From: Nitrospira sp. SG-bin2
GTDB taxonomy: Bacteria > Nitrospirota > Nitrospiria > Nitrospirales > Nitrospiraceae
Assembly: GCA_002083405.1 (NCBI GenBank)
Contig: LVWT01000012.1
Coordinates: forward strand, 62,001 to 126,000
Direction of reading: 5' to 3'
DNA: 64,000 nucleotides
In this document: piece by piece, positions 1 through 6,747 of the stretch
How positions within the stretch are numbered: the first letter of the stretch is position 1
Layout of the letters: each line of letters opens with the position of its first letter
Position numbers and translations under genes: made by a program
The notes under the pieces: model-generated
What the model was told of the DNA's origin: nothing
Seen by the model: the letters and a program-made list of their open reading frames with translations, nothing else
Databases searched by the model: none

Positions 1-1
1 G

Positions 2-523
2 ATGGTTTTGTCGGTCCGGCCGGTCGGCTGGGCGGAAGATCTGCCCCTGACGGAAAACGTCCCGATCTCAGAATTTCAAAACCGAACCGAAGACACGACC
101 CCGTATGATTTCGATGCCCCCCCGAAGGGGATGTTTCGTTCCATCACCACAGCGGAAGACTTCGAAGAGCAGCTGGGCTTTCAGCGAACACACGAGATCG
201 TCCCTGTCAGGCCGACTGATCGGTTTGCCACGAACACCCCGGCCATCTTCATCGTGTTTTCACTCCATCAGCACTATCAGAGCTTCAAGGTGTTCGGCCT
301 CTGCCTGCCGGAGTCGGTATCAGGCATTGCAACAGGCACACTCATCAGCGAGGACGTCATGTATGTGGCGTTGGAAGACGACAGTGGATACCTCAAGCTG
401 TCGCCCCCTCACGGAGGGTGGCTCCCCGGCCGGTATAAAGTAGAAATTCACGCCGGTGAGGAGGTCAACGAGATGAGCCTGATGGGCACGATGCGGTTCA
501 CAGTCGCGGCGTCGAAGAAATAG
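2..523 (+). CDS. Exported hypothetical protein, C-terminal part (5' end outside the window)
   Basis: An open frame is already running at the left edge, so the true start is probably upstream. The first visible residues end in VGWA followed by a charged stretch, which looks like the end of a signal peptide. The remaining roughly 150 residues are mixed alpha/beta. The C-terminal third (GGWLPGRYKVEIH, then TMRFTVA) resembles the last strands of an immunoglobulin-like or pre-peptidase-like beta sandwich. I do not recognise a family and assign no function. The frame closes with TAG at 521-523, and the codon choice is high-GC like the housekeeping genes of the window, so I consider it a real gene rather than part of the accessory patch that follows. 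Confidence 0.6.
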   Translation: MVLSVRPVGWAEDLPLTENVPISEFQNRTEDTTPYDFDAPPKGMFRSITTAEDFEEQLGFQRTHEIVPVRPTDRFATNTPAIFIVFSLHQHYQSFKVFGLCLPESVSGIATGTLISEDVMYVALEDDSGYLKLSPPHGGWLPGRYKVEIHAGEEVNEMSLMGTMRFTVAASKK

Positions 524-1122
524 CCCGTGGGCACTGTCAGCCAAATAATCCGGTCCTCAGAAGAGGACCCCTCTGGTGCTATCCACAATTACAGAGCGGA
601 GAAACGGGAGCGGGAGTTATTGCTTGGCGAACCCCAGCAACAAACGACTCCCGACCCCTTTGTATTGCCCCGCAGGAAACAGTTGGGAGTTCCGGCTCTC
701 AGAGAAAGCTGCCCCTGGTCCTATCCAAAATTACAGAGCGGAGAAACGGGAGCGGGAGTCATTGCTTGGCGAACCCCAGCAACAAACGACTCCCGACCCC
801 TTTGTATTGCCCCTTTGTATTGCCCCCGTGAGAGAGTCGTCCGCACCGCGAACGGGTGCCACGGGGATAAACTGTGTCTGCTACTCGAGAAATGCCAATT
901 ATTTCAGGAAAAATATCCATGCTGGCTCTCTTGCTCGATCACACCATCCCCGAAATCACCGTCATGCTGCCTCTTAAACTCGAAGACTCATCGAAAAACT
1001 GTCTCGATCATCGGTGCCTTCCCATCCCGGACACGCGGACGGGACACCTTGGTTCCTGGAATCCCCAGGATACAGGTGTTGCACTAGGACCTTGAACCCA
1101 CCCCGCTTGTATTATTTGCATT
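524..1122. other. Non-coding accessory patch with repeats
   Basis: No convincing gene lies here. Frames that stay open through it translate the direct repeat twice (the same ENYRAEKRER-like stretch recurs), which marks them as spurious. The stretch holds the 93-bp direct repeat listed separately, a 13-bp tandem duplication at 801-813 and 814-826, and a small hairpin near 1053-1071 (TCCTGG/CCAGGA). It looks like intergenic debris around a small toxin/immunity remnant. Confidence 0.6.
579..813. repeat. 93-bp direct repeat, two copies
   Basis: Copy 1 is at 579-671 and copy 2 at 721-813, offset by 142 bp. By eye there are only two mismatches (586 vs 728 and 618 vs 760). Each copy contains CGGGAGT and, about 30 bp on, ACTCCCG, which can pair as a 7-bp stem, and ends in GACCCCTTTGTATTGCCCC. 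The 13 bp TTTGTATTGCCCC is then duplicated in tandem at 801-826. The short internal dyad and the GGGGTC motif recall REP-type elements mobilised by REP-associated tyrosine transposases, but no such transposase gene is visible in the window. Confidence 0.75.
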
Positions 1123-1482
1123 TCATATCACCCACACGTCATCGCCATGCCGAATTGTGTAGGACTCGTAATGTTCAGAATTGTCATACAGCACTATCGT
1201 TTCACTATTAGAAAATCGCAGGGTTAAAGTGCCATCCGTAACAGCATGAACGTCTATGACCTTAGCCCCAACCAGCGACAAAATACTCGCTGCGTTGATA
1301 AGCGGCGTGCTTTCATCCCACCCTGATGTCTTCGCGTGCGCTGAGTGAGAGAACTCTCCACTAAAGCCGATATGGATTCCTTCGCTGAAGAAAAATTGTA
1401 TTTGCCCTGGACTAAAAGCGAGCTGCTCCAGATCTTTGCCAAGGAAGAAGCTCAAATCGATATTTTCTGGAAGTCCGTACAT
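1123..1482 (-). CDS. Putative immunity protein, DUF6188-like
   Basis: A 119-residue protein beginning MYGLPENIDLSFFLGK with FSPGQIQFFFSEGIHIGFSG and ending in SYTIRHGDDVWVI. This pattern (an N-terminal GLP..IDLSFF.GK..EQ motif, beta strands describing a query ligand, C-terminal ITI.....WVI) fits the DUF6188 family as I remember it. Members are small, single-domain proteins often found beside polymorphic toxin tails. Its start lies 19 bp after the stop of a truncated toxin C-terminus on the same strand, the usual toxin-then-immunity order. An AAAGGGG stretch about 12 bases before the ATG could act as ribosome binding site. Base composition is lower in GC than the flanking genes, in line with acquisition. 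The immunity role is inference from family and context. Confidence 0.65.
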   Translation of the reverse strand: MYGLPENIDLSFFLGKDLEQLAFSPGQIQFFFSEGIHIGFSGEFSHSAHAKTSGWDESTPLINAASILSLVGAKVIDVHAVTDGTLTLRFSNSETIVLYDNSEHYESYTIRHGDDVWVI

Positions 1483-1501
1483 GAGTATCTGACCCCTTTA
1501 A

Positions 1502-1678
1502 TTACTTCATATATCCGGGAGGCAAGGGCACATGATAGTCCTGCTTGGCAGAAGTCGCTTTGCCCGTTGCGGGATTAATTGGGTTGCCAAGCTCGTTGCG
1601 CTTTATCCAATATCCGTTTGGATAGCCTGGATGATAGCCAGGAGGCATGACGCGCACAGTGTTCGTGAAAGGAAAGAG
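1502..1678 (-). pseudogene. Truncated C-terminal tail of a polymorphic (Rhs/CDI-type) toxin
   Basis: Translating the minus strand backwards from the TAA at 1502-1504 gives an open frame whose last 48 residues start MPPGYHPGYPNGYWIK and run through GNPINPATGK to DYHVPLPPGY. The INPATGK...HVPLPPG arrangement is typical of the extreme C-termini of Rhs, RHS-repeat and other secreted polymorphic toxins. Upstream the frame hits a TGA at about 1684-1686, inside a GGGGTCATTG motif, so the long N-terminal part is missing. An internal ATG at 1646-1648 exists but has no convincing ribosome binding site. The fragment sits exactly between GACCCC (1491-1496) and GGGGTC (1681-1686). I read it as an orphan toxin tip that kept its immunity gene. 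Confidence 0.6.
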
Positions 1679-2138
1679 ATGGGGTCATTGCTTGACTTTG
1701 CACTCCCTGCTTCCACCCCGCTCTGCTTCCCGCAGATCACAGTCAACCTTCTCCAGAAATACCTCGGCATGCTCGGCTTGGGTCAGCAGATGCTCTTCGC
1801 CGACGCCTCAACCGTACCGACGGATCGGCATGCGGTCAACACTTCTGAGGGAAATGGACAGTAGGGAATGATTGAATGCCTGGAGCTTTACTCTACGTCT
1901 GAAACTTCAACATACCGATCGACTCTGACGCCGTGGCCGGAAACAGCGGGTAGGGGGTGGGGTACTCGTCGGAGAGCACCAGCTGCTTGCAGAGCTTGGT
2001 ACGCTGATTCATCAGCTCCGCTGCCGCCCATTCAGATTCCCGACGTACCCAGCCGTTGTTTGACGCTCCTTCCCCCATCCGTTAGAATGCGCGCGTGAAT
2101 AACCTTTGTATAGGCCGCTGCCGGAGCATTCGCGCATT
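1679..2138. other. Intergenic region without a supported gene
   Basis: Several short frames are open on both strands, none with recognisable protein character or ribosome binding site. The longest plausible one (minus strand, 1893-2078, 61 codons) has no homologue I can name. A GGGGTCATTGCTTG motif at 1681-1694 repeats part of the 93-bp repeat upstream (ATTGCTTGG). The promoter of the glycosyltransferase gene should lie in the right half, but I see no clear -35/-10 pair. Confidence 0.4.
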
Positions 2139-2900
2139 ATGACGCCGCCGTCCAGTTCTACTCCCTGGGCCTCGGTCATCATTCCCATTAAGGACGAACG
2201 GGAGAATCTTCCGCCTCTCTTGGCGGGTCTCTTCAAGGTGATGGACTCGCACGAATCGTCGCGGTCACGCCCATACGAAATTCTCTTTGTGGATGACGGC
2301 AGCAGCGACGGCAGCAGCCAGGAACTGGATCGTCTCGCGGCGCAGCATCCCCAGGTCAGGGTGTTTCACTTCGACCGGAATTACGGCAAGACCTGCGCCC
2401 TCGATGCGGGATTTCGGCAGTCGTCCGGCGAAATCATCATCCAAATCGACGGTGACCTCCAACAAGACAGCGAAGATATTTTGAAACTGCTCCCCCTCAC
2501 GTCCAGCTACGACCTCGTGTGCGGCTGGAGACAGCAGCGGCAGGATGGATTCGTAAAGATGATCTCCTCCCGAATTGCGAACCGCGTACGAAACCACTTC
2601 ACTCACGACGGCGTGCATGATACGGGATGCCCACTCAAAGTATTCCGGCGCCCTGTGCTCGAGCGCATCACTCTGTACGAGGGCATGCACCGGTTCTTTC
2701 CGGCCCTGGCCCAGATGCATGGATTCACCGTGACTGAAGTGCCCGTCCGGCATTACCCGCGCATTCACGGTCAGTCGAAATACGGTATGGGCAACCGGCT
2801 GTTCAAATCCCTCTACGACCTGATCGCCGTGCGGTGGATGCAGCATCGGGTGCTGCGGTATCACTTCAAGAAGGGCGAGGGGCCAGGGGCTGGAGGCTAG
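2139..2900 (+). CDS. Glycosyltransferase family 2, DPM/ArnC-like
   Basis: This 253-residue GT-A enzyme probably transfers a sugar from a nucleotide donor to a polyprenyl phosphate. Visible motifs are the N-terminal VIIPIKDERENL strand, VDDGSSD at about 51-57, the RNYGKTCALDAGF loop, and the DXD-type metal site DGDLQQD at 104-110. HDTGCPLKVFRR and the HGQSKYG region typical of dolichyl-phosphate-mannose/ArnC-like enzymes follow. There is no C-terminal membrane anchor. I chose the ATG at 2139; a TTG at 2106 in the same frame is possible. The last residues (KKGEGPGAGG) are encoded by the left arm of an inverted repeat, so the native C-terminus was probably altered. Downstream LAB_N and ArnT-like genes suggest a lipid-linked sugar pathway at the inner membrane. 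Confidence 0.9.
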   Translation: MTPPSSSTPWASVIIPIKDERENLPPLLAGLFKVMDSHESSRSRPYEILFVDDGSSDGSSQELDRLAAQHPQVRVFHFDRNYGKTCALDAGFRQSSGEIIIQIDGDLQQDSEDILKLLPLTSSYDLVCGWRQQRQDGFVKMISSRIANRVRNHFTHDGVHDTGCPLKVFRRPVLERITLYEGMHRFFPALAQMHGFTVTEVPVRHYPRIHGQSKYGMGNRLFKSLYDLIAVRWMQHRVLRYHFKKGEGPGAGG

Positions 2901-2903
2901 AGG
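2881..2903. repeat. Left arm of a 23-bp imperfect inverted repeat flanking the four-helix-bundle gene
   Basis: The arm at 2881-2903 matches the reverse complement of 3268-3290 at 20 of 23 positions, with a shared core GAGGCTAGAGG. The TAG stop of the glycosyltransferase (2898-2900) lies inside this core, and the start region of the four-helix-bundle gene follows immediately. Confidence 0.75.
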
Positions 2904-3274
2904 TGGGACACAAAGGCTTTAAAGATCTCGCAGTCTGGCAAAAAGCGAAGGATCTTGCAGTATCGATTTATAGAATATCCAATAGCGAGATGAAGAGCGT
3001 TGACTTCGGCCTACGCGACCAAGTACGACGCAGCGCGGTGAGTGTTGCGAGTAATCTTGCCGAAGGAGACGAACGCGATACCGACAAGGAATCGGTCAGG
3101 TATTTTTTCATTGCCAAAGGTTCAGTCGCTGAATTACGCACACAACTTCAGATCGCGCATGAATCAGGCTATCTCAACGGAACCATGTATGAAACACTCG
3201 AAAAAGAATACTCTACTCTGGGCAAAAGGATCGGCAAACTCATCCAGGCAAGACGCACGTCCCCTCGCCTCTAG
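2903..3274 (+). CDS. Four-helix bundle protein (23S rRNA intervening-sequence protein family)
   Basis: From the GTG at 2903 the product is about 123 residues: GHKGFKDLAVWQKAKDLAV, then LRDQVRRSAVSVASNLAEG, then FFIAKGSVAELRTQL and a final helix. This is the signature of the S23/TIGR02436 four-helix-bundle family, first found in intervening sequences of 23S rRNA and related to the Avd accessory protein of diversity-generating retroelements. The molecular role is unknown. A GGAGG stretch 7-8 bases before the GTG supports the start. The gene interrupts a glycan cluster and is flanked by inverted repeats, and its TAG stop (3272-3274) lies inside the right arm. This looks like a small cassette dropped between two genes. 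No reverse transcriptase or rRNA is nearby, so neither a DGR nor an IVS context applies. Confidence 0.85.
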   Translation: MGHKGFKDLAVWQKAKDLAVSIYRISNSEMKSVDFGLRDQVRRSAVSVASNLAEGDERDTDKESVRYFFIAKGSVAELRTQLQIAHESGYLNGTMYETLEKEYSTLGKRIGKLIQARRTSPRL

Positions 3275-3290
3275 CCTCTCGCCTCTGGCC
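3268..3290. repeat. Right arm of the 23-bp inverted repeat
   Basis: This arm is the inverted partner of 2881-2903 (20/23). It contains the stop codon of the four-helix-bundle gene and ends five bases before the ATG of the LAB_N gene at 3296, so it probably also supplies the leader of that gene. It is built of CCTCTAGCCTC/CCTCTGGCC units, a low-complexity pattern that could recur elsewhere in the genome. Confidence 0.75.
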
Positions 3291-3295
3291 TATCC

Positions 3296-3595
3296 ATGAG
3301 TCTCGAAACTATTTGGATCGCCATCGGCTTCCTCGGCCAAGGCCTCTTTTTTGGCCGCTGGGTGGTCCAATGGATCGCCTCTGAAAAGAAGGCTGCGAGC
3401 CAGGTCCCTGTGTCGTTTTGGTATATGAGCCTGATCGGCGGACTCATCACGCTGGCCTATGCAATCTATCGTCAAGATCCGGTCTTCATCGCCGGACAAG
3501 GCGTCGGCTCGGTCGTGTACGTTCGCAATCTGATGCTCATCCGCCGCGCTGACCGAGCCAAGGGGCAGGACGACCCGCCGGCCCAACAGACATGA
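3296..3595 (+). CDS. LAB_N domain membrane protein (lipid A biosynthesis N-terminal domain)
   Basis: This 99-residue protein has three predicted membrane segments and the LAB_N (PF07578) signature: GFLGQGLFFGRWVVQW, then ASQVPVSFWYMSLIGG, then GQGVGSVVYVRNLMLI. Free-standing LAB_N proteins are common beside polyprenyl-phosphate glycosyltransferases and ArnT-like enzymes. In LpxB fusions the domain sits in front of the disaccharide synthase. A role like the small ArnE/ArnF flippase subunits is possible but unproven. The gene starts five bases after an inverted repeat, so it may have lost its original coupling to the GT2 gene. The polar C-terminal tail (RADRAKGQDDPPAQQT) should be cytoplasmic. 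Confidence 0.85.
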   Translation: MSLETIWIAIGFLGQGLFFGRWVVQWIASEKKAASQVPVSFWYMSLIGGLITLAYAIYRQDPVFIAGQGVGSVVYVRNLMLIRRADRAKGQDDPPAQQT

Positions 3596-3655
3596 TCCCT
3601 CGACCACACACCCGTTTCCACATGCCTCATCTCCCCCATCACAGAAGACCCTCTC

Positions 3656-5422
3656 ATGCTTGACGATCGCCGGCCCAATCAGTTGATGACAGTCGTTATT
3701 CTCCTTGCCCTCTCGAGCCTGCTCCTCTTTCTGGGCCTCGGCGATATGGGCCTCACTGACCGCGATGAAGGGCGGAATGCCGAAGCCGGCCGTGAGATGT
3801 TCGCGTCCGGAGACCTCATCACTCCCACATTCAACGGAGAACTGCGCGTCGCCAAGCCGGTCTTCGTGTACTGGCTGATGACCCTCTCTTATCACGTGTT
3901 TGGTGTGAACGAGTTCGCAGCGCGCACTCCATCCGCTCTGTTCGGCGTGGCCTTGATCCTCATGCACTATTTGTTTCTTACCCGGCTGCGGGGTCCGACC
4001 GCCGGCCTCGTCGGCGCCCTCATGTTGCTGTTGAATATTGAGATGCTCGCACTGGGACGCATGGCCATTACCGACAGCGTCCTGATTTTCTTCACCACAC
4101 TGTCACTCTATGGATTCTGGCTGGGCCTGCATGAGCCGAGTGCCGGACGGCATTGGATCTGGGGCTTCTACGTCGGCATGGCGCTCGCCACCCTGACGAA
4201 AGGGCCGGTCGGATTTCTGGTTCCGCTGCTGACCGCCGGACTCTATCTGACGGCGGCACGACGCTGGACAATCTTCTGGCAACGCGGCTTTCCCATCGCC
4301 GGTACTGTGGTGGTCATGCTGCTCGCCGGTCCATGGTATGCCGCCATGTTCCTCATCCATGGCGATGCCTACAGCTCGCAGGCGAAAGTCCACACCGTCG
4401 GGCGATTCCTCGCTCCGATGGAAGGCCACGGAGTGGGCTTCTGGTTTTATGTTCCCGTACTGCTGCTGGGGTTTTTCCCCTGGAGCCTGATGCTCCCCGC
4501 TGCGTTCTCTCAAACCTATAAAAGTTGGAGGGCACAGCGTAGTCTTGCAGACGCCGGTGCATCACCGCTGCACTCGCACGTGGACTCAGGATCAGGTAAG
4601 GAGTTGGAGTGGTTTGCGGCACTCTGGTTGGTCGGCACTTTCATATTTTTTACCGTGTCTTCAACCAGACTGCCGCACTATATCGGACCGCTGTTTCCGG
4701 CCGCGTCGATTTTGGCGGCGTTGTATTGGGCGCGGGCACTGAAGGACCCTTCGACCGCAGGCATTCGCGGCTCGATCCATGCCGTAACAGGTGTCGGCTA
4801 TCTCTTGGCCATCGGATTTGCCTCTCTGCCGTGGCTCTATGGCAAATTCGCGGGGAAACTCGTCAAGGAGTTTCCTACAGCCGTCCAGTTCGATCTGGGT
4901 ATCGGACCCTATCTGGCCGCAGCGGTGCTCTTGATTGGGATGGGATTGGTCGGCTATTTCGCACTTAATGAGGCAAGACGTGACACAGCCTTCGGCATAG
5001 CAGGCGGCGTGGTGGCGACAGTGTTTCTCCTTGCCGTCCTCACCGTCATCCCCGGACTCAATCGATATGCCATTGCGCCTCCGCAAGAACTGGCCTACGC
5101 AGCGGGATTGAACCTCGGCCCGGAAGATCAATTGATCGCGTTCGGCACGCTACGGCCCTCCATGGCCTTCTATTCGAGGCGAAAGGTGCTGTTCATACCG
5201 CCCGGAGAATCCAAGCGGCTGCAGGCTGCATTGGCATATCCCGGCCGTACGATGATTCTCCTCCCGGAAGCGATGCAGGAGGCCCTGCCGAGAGAAGCGG
5301 CCACCTATCAACCGATCCTCAAGCGATACGGCTATATTCTCCTCGCCTCTCAACCGATGGTGACAATTCCTGAGGCTGTATCGCCGGCGCAGCCACCACT
5401 TGCTAAACCTCCCGGCCACTAG
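3656..5422 (+). CDS. ArnT-like glycosyltransferase, PMT_2 family
   Basis: A 588-residue polytopic membrane protein of the GT-C fold, expected to move a sugar from a polyprenyl-phosphate carrier to lipid A or another outer-face acceptor. The first periplasmic loop carries the catalytic signature TDRDEGRNAEAGREM and then FNGELRVAKPVFVYWL, the arrangement seen in ArnT and PMT_2 proteins (acidic DE, then KP..YW). About a dozen hydrophobic segments follow, with a soluble C-terminal domain of about 130 residues (DQLIAFGTLRPSMAFYSRRKV onward). With the GT2 and LAB_N genes it completes a three-step module of charging, flipping and transfer. Which sugar is used cannot be told; no arnA/arnB genes for L-Ara4N are present here. 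It converges with the PAP2 gene, leaving 160 bp between stops. Confidence 0.88.
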   Translation: MLDDRRPNQLMTVVILLALSSLLLFLGLGDMGLTDRDEGRNAEAGREMFASGDLITPTFNGELRVAKPVFVYWLMTLSYHVFGVNEFAARTPSALFGVALILMHYLFLTRLRGPTAGLVGALMLLLNIEMLALGRMAITDSVLIFFTTLSLYGFWLGLHEPSAGRHWIWGFYVGMALATLTKGPVGFLVPLLTAGLYLTAARRWTIFWQRGFPIAGTVVVMLLAGPWYAAMFLIHGDAYSSQAKVHTVGRFLAPMEGHGVGFWFYVPVLLLGFFPWSLMLPAAFSQTYKSWRAQRSLADAGASPLHSHVDSGSGKELEWFAALWLVGTFIFFTVSSTRLPHYIGPLFPAASILAALYWARALKDPSTAGIRGSIHAVTGVGYLLAIGFASLPWLYGKFAGKLVKEFPTAVQFDLGIGPYLAAAVLLIGMGLVGYFALNEARRDTAFGIAGGVVATVFLLAVLTVIPGLNRYAIAPPQELAYAAGLNLGPEDQLIAFGTLRPSMAFYSRRKVLFIPPGESKRLQAALAYPGRTMILLPEAMQEALPREAATYQPILKRYGYILLASQPMVTIPEAVSPAQPPLAKPPGH

Positions 5423-5582
5423 CTGCATGACTCGGTGATCTATAGCGCTGTTCTCCGTCGCTCGTGAAACGTGGGACGGAAAGAATATATCCGCATCCTT
5501 GTTTACGAGATACGGATCGACTGCCTCGCCGTCCTGGGCATAGTCCAAGAACGGGACACGCTTCACCAGCAACGAATGATTA

Positions 5583-6722
5583 TCAGAACGGCAGGATGCT
5601 TCGCCCATCATAGAGGATCAGCAGGGCAAGCATGACCGCGCCGAGCAGAGCACTTTCCCTCATCACCAGCCAAGTGCGGGTATGGTGGTGCTGCTCCTCT
5701 TCCCTTGCCGCCGCTCTGTTGAATGCAATCGCCACACATGCCAATCCAACTGCCGACACCGCATAGAAGGATGTCGTGAGGGATGCCAGGCCGTAAACAA
5801 TCATGATCGACGAGAGCGTTGCCTGCCGACTCATACCTGATGTGTCGTTGCCGATCCACTCGGTTCTACGAAGCCACAACCCGCTCGCCGTAACCGCCAG
5901 GCCGAGCCCGATGAAGAGCGCCCCGACGATTCCTTCCTCCACCGGCCTCGATAGAGCCCAGAGCAGAGCCAGCGCCACGGAAGACCCCATCGCCGCCTGC
6001 TGGATCCCATGCCGGAGCGAGGTGCGCCATTGTTTCAACGGCGCGCCAGCGATTGCTCCGCTGATTACGCCGACGACGGCCCCGCCAAACACGTCGGTTG
6101 GAAAATGGGAACCACGAAGGATTCGGCTGAGCGCGACAAACGCCGCGATGCCCAGGCACAGCGGACCCACAGCAGGAAACCGTTTGGCCAGCACGGTCGC
6201 CACGGCAAAACTGGCGGCAGAGTGCCCGGAGGGAAAGGAGTCAAGGCCGGAGGCCCAGGATGGAGCAAGTTGCCATTCTCCGGAATGGGCAAATTTTGGT
6301 CGAGGCCTGCCGATCAGATGCTTGAGTCCATTGACGACCAATGCCGCGAGCCCATGCGCAAGCAGGGTTTGGATCCCGGCTGCTTTGACCGCCGCCTGTG
6401 AAAAGAACCACCCGACCGCCAGAAGCCCCACACTCGCGGCAACCAGATGTGTCCCTTCACCAATCCAATCTCCTGCGTCGCTGGTGAAGGCCATCCAGGG
6501 AACAGTGAGCTGGTTCCACGGAAGATGGATCGTGACCGACCGCACATAGCGGACGATAGGAAGATCGAACTGGGACAGTCCTACGAAGGCGACGATCAGC
6601 GCAGCACACGAGCAGCCGAACGCCGTGACAAGTGCCGCCGTCTGTAACCACGTCCGGCTTGCGGTGCGATCAGAGGAACCCTGATCGCCACCAAGGACCG
6701 CTGGTTCCTCCTGACTCGTCAC
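5583..6722 (-). CDS. PAP2-family membrane phosphatase with extra C-terminal membrane domain
   Basis: A 379-residue inner-membrane protein. The PAP2 (type 2 phosphatidic acid phosphatase) active site is complete: KHLIGRPRP (motif 1), PSGHSAA (motif 2), SRILRGSHFPTDV (motif 3, catalytic His and its Asp). Such enzymes dephosphorylate undecaprenyl pyrophosphate, phosphatidate or lipid A phosphates. After about residue 230 there are four more hydrophobic segments not needed for the PAP2 core, so the protein is longer than the usual 200-250 residues. The glycan cluster across the convergent junction suggests a role in carrier recycling or lipid A dephosphorylation, but this is only positional. It is the last gene of a long minus-strand run. 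Confidence 0.85.
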   Translation of the reverse strand: MTSQEEPAVLGGDQGSSDRTASRTWLQTAALVTAFGCSCAALIVAFVGLSQFDLPIVRYVRSVTIHLPWNQLTVPWMAFTSDAGDWIGEGTHLVAASVGLLAVGWFFSQAAVKAAGIQTLLAHGLAALVVNGLKHLIGRPRPKFAHSGEWQLAPSWASGLDSFPSGHSAASFAVATVLAKRFPAVGPLCLGIAAFVALSRILRGSHFPTDVFGGAVVGVISGAIAGAPLKQWRTSLRHGIQQAAMGSSVALALLWALSRPVEEGIVGALFIGLGLAVTASGLWLRRTEWIGNDTSGMSRQATLSSIMIVYGLASLTTSFYAVSAVGLACVAIAFNRAAAREEEQHHHTRTWLVMRESALLGAVMLALLILYDGRSILPF

Positions 6723-6747
6723 CGGTCACTCATGATCGACCGCTGCT

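Noticed and set aside
527..1087. Long plus-strand frame across the repeat patch
   Set aside because: It translates the same 93-bp unit twice, lacks a ribosome binding site and protein character.
1893..2078. 61-codon minus-strand frame
   Set aside because: No ribosome binding site and no recognised domain; too short to support alone.
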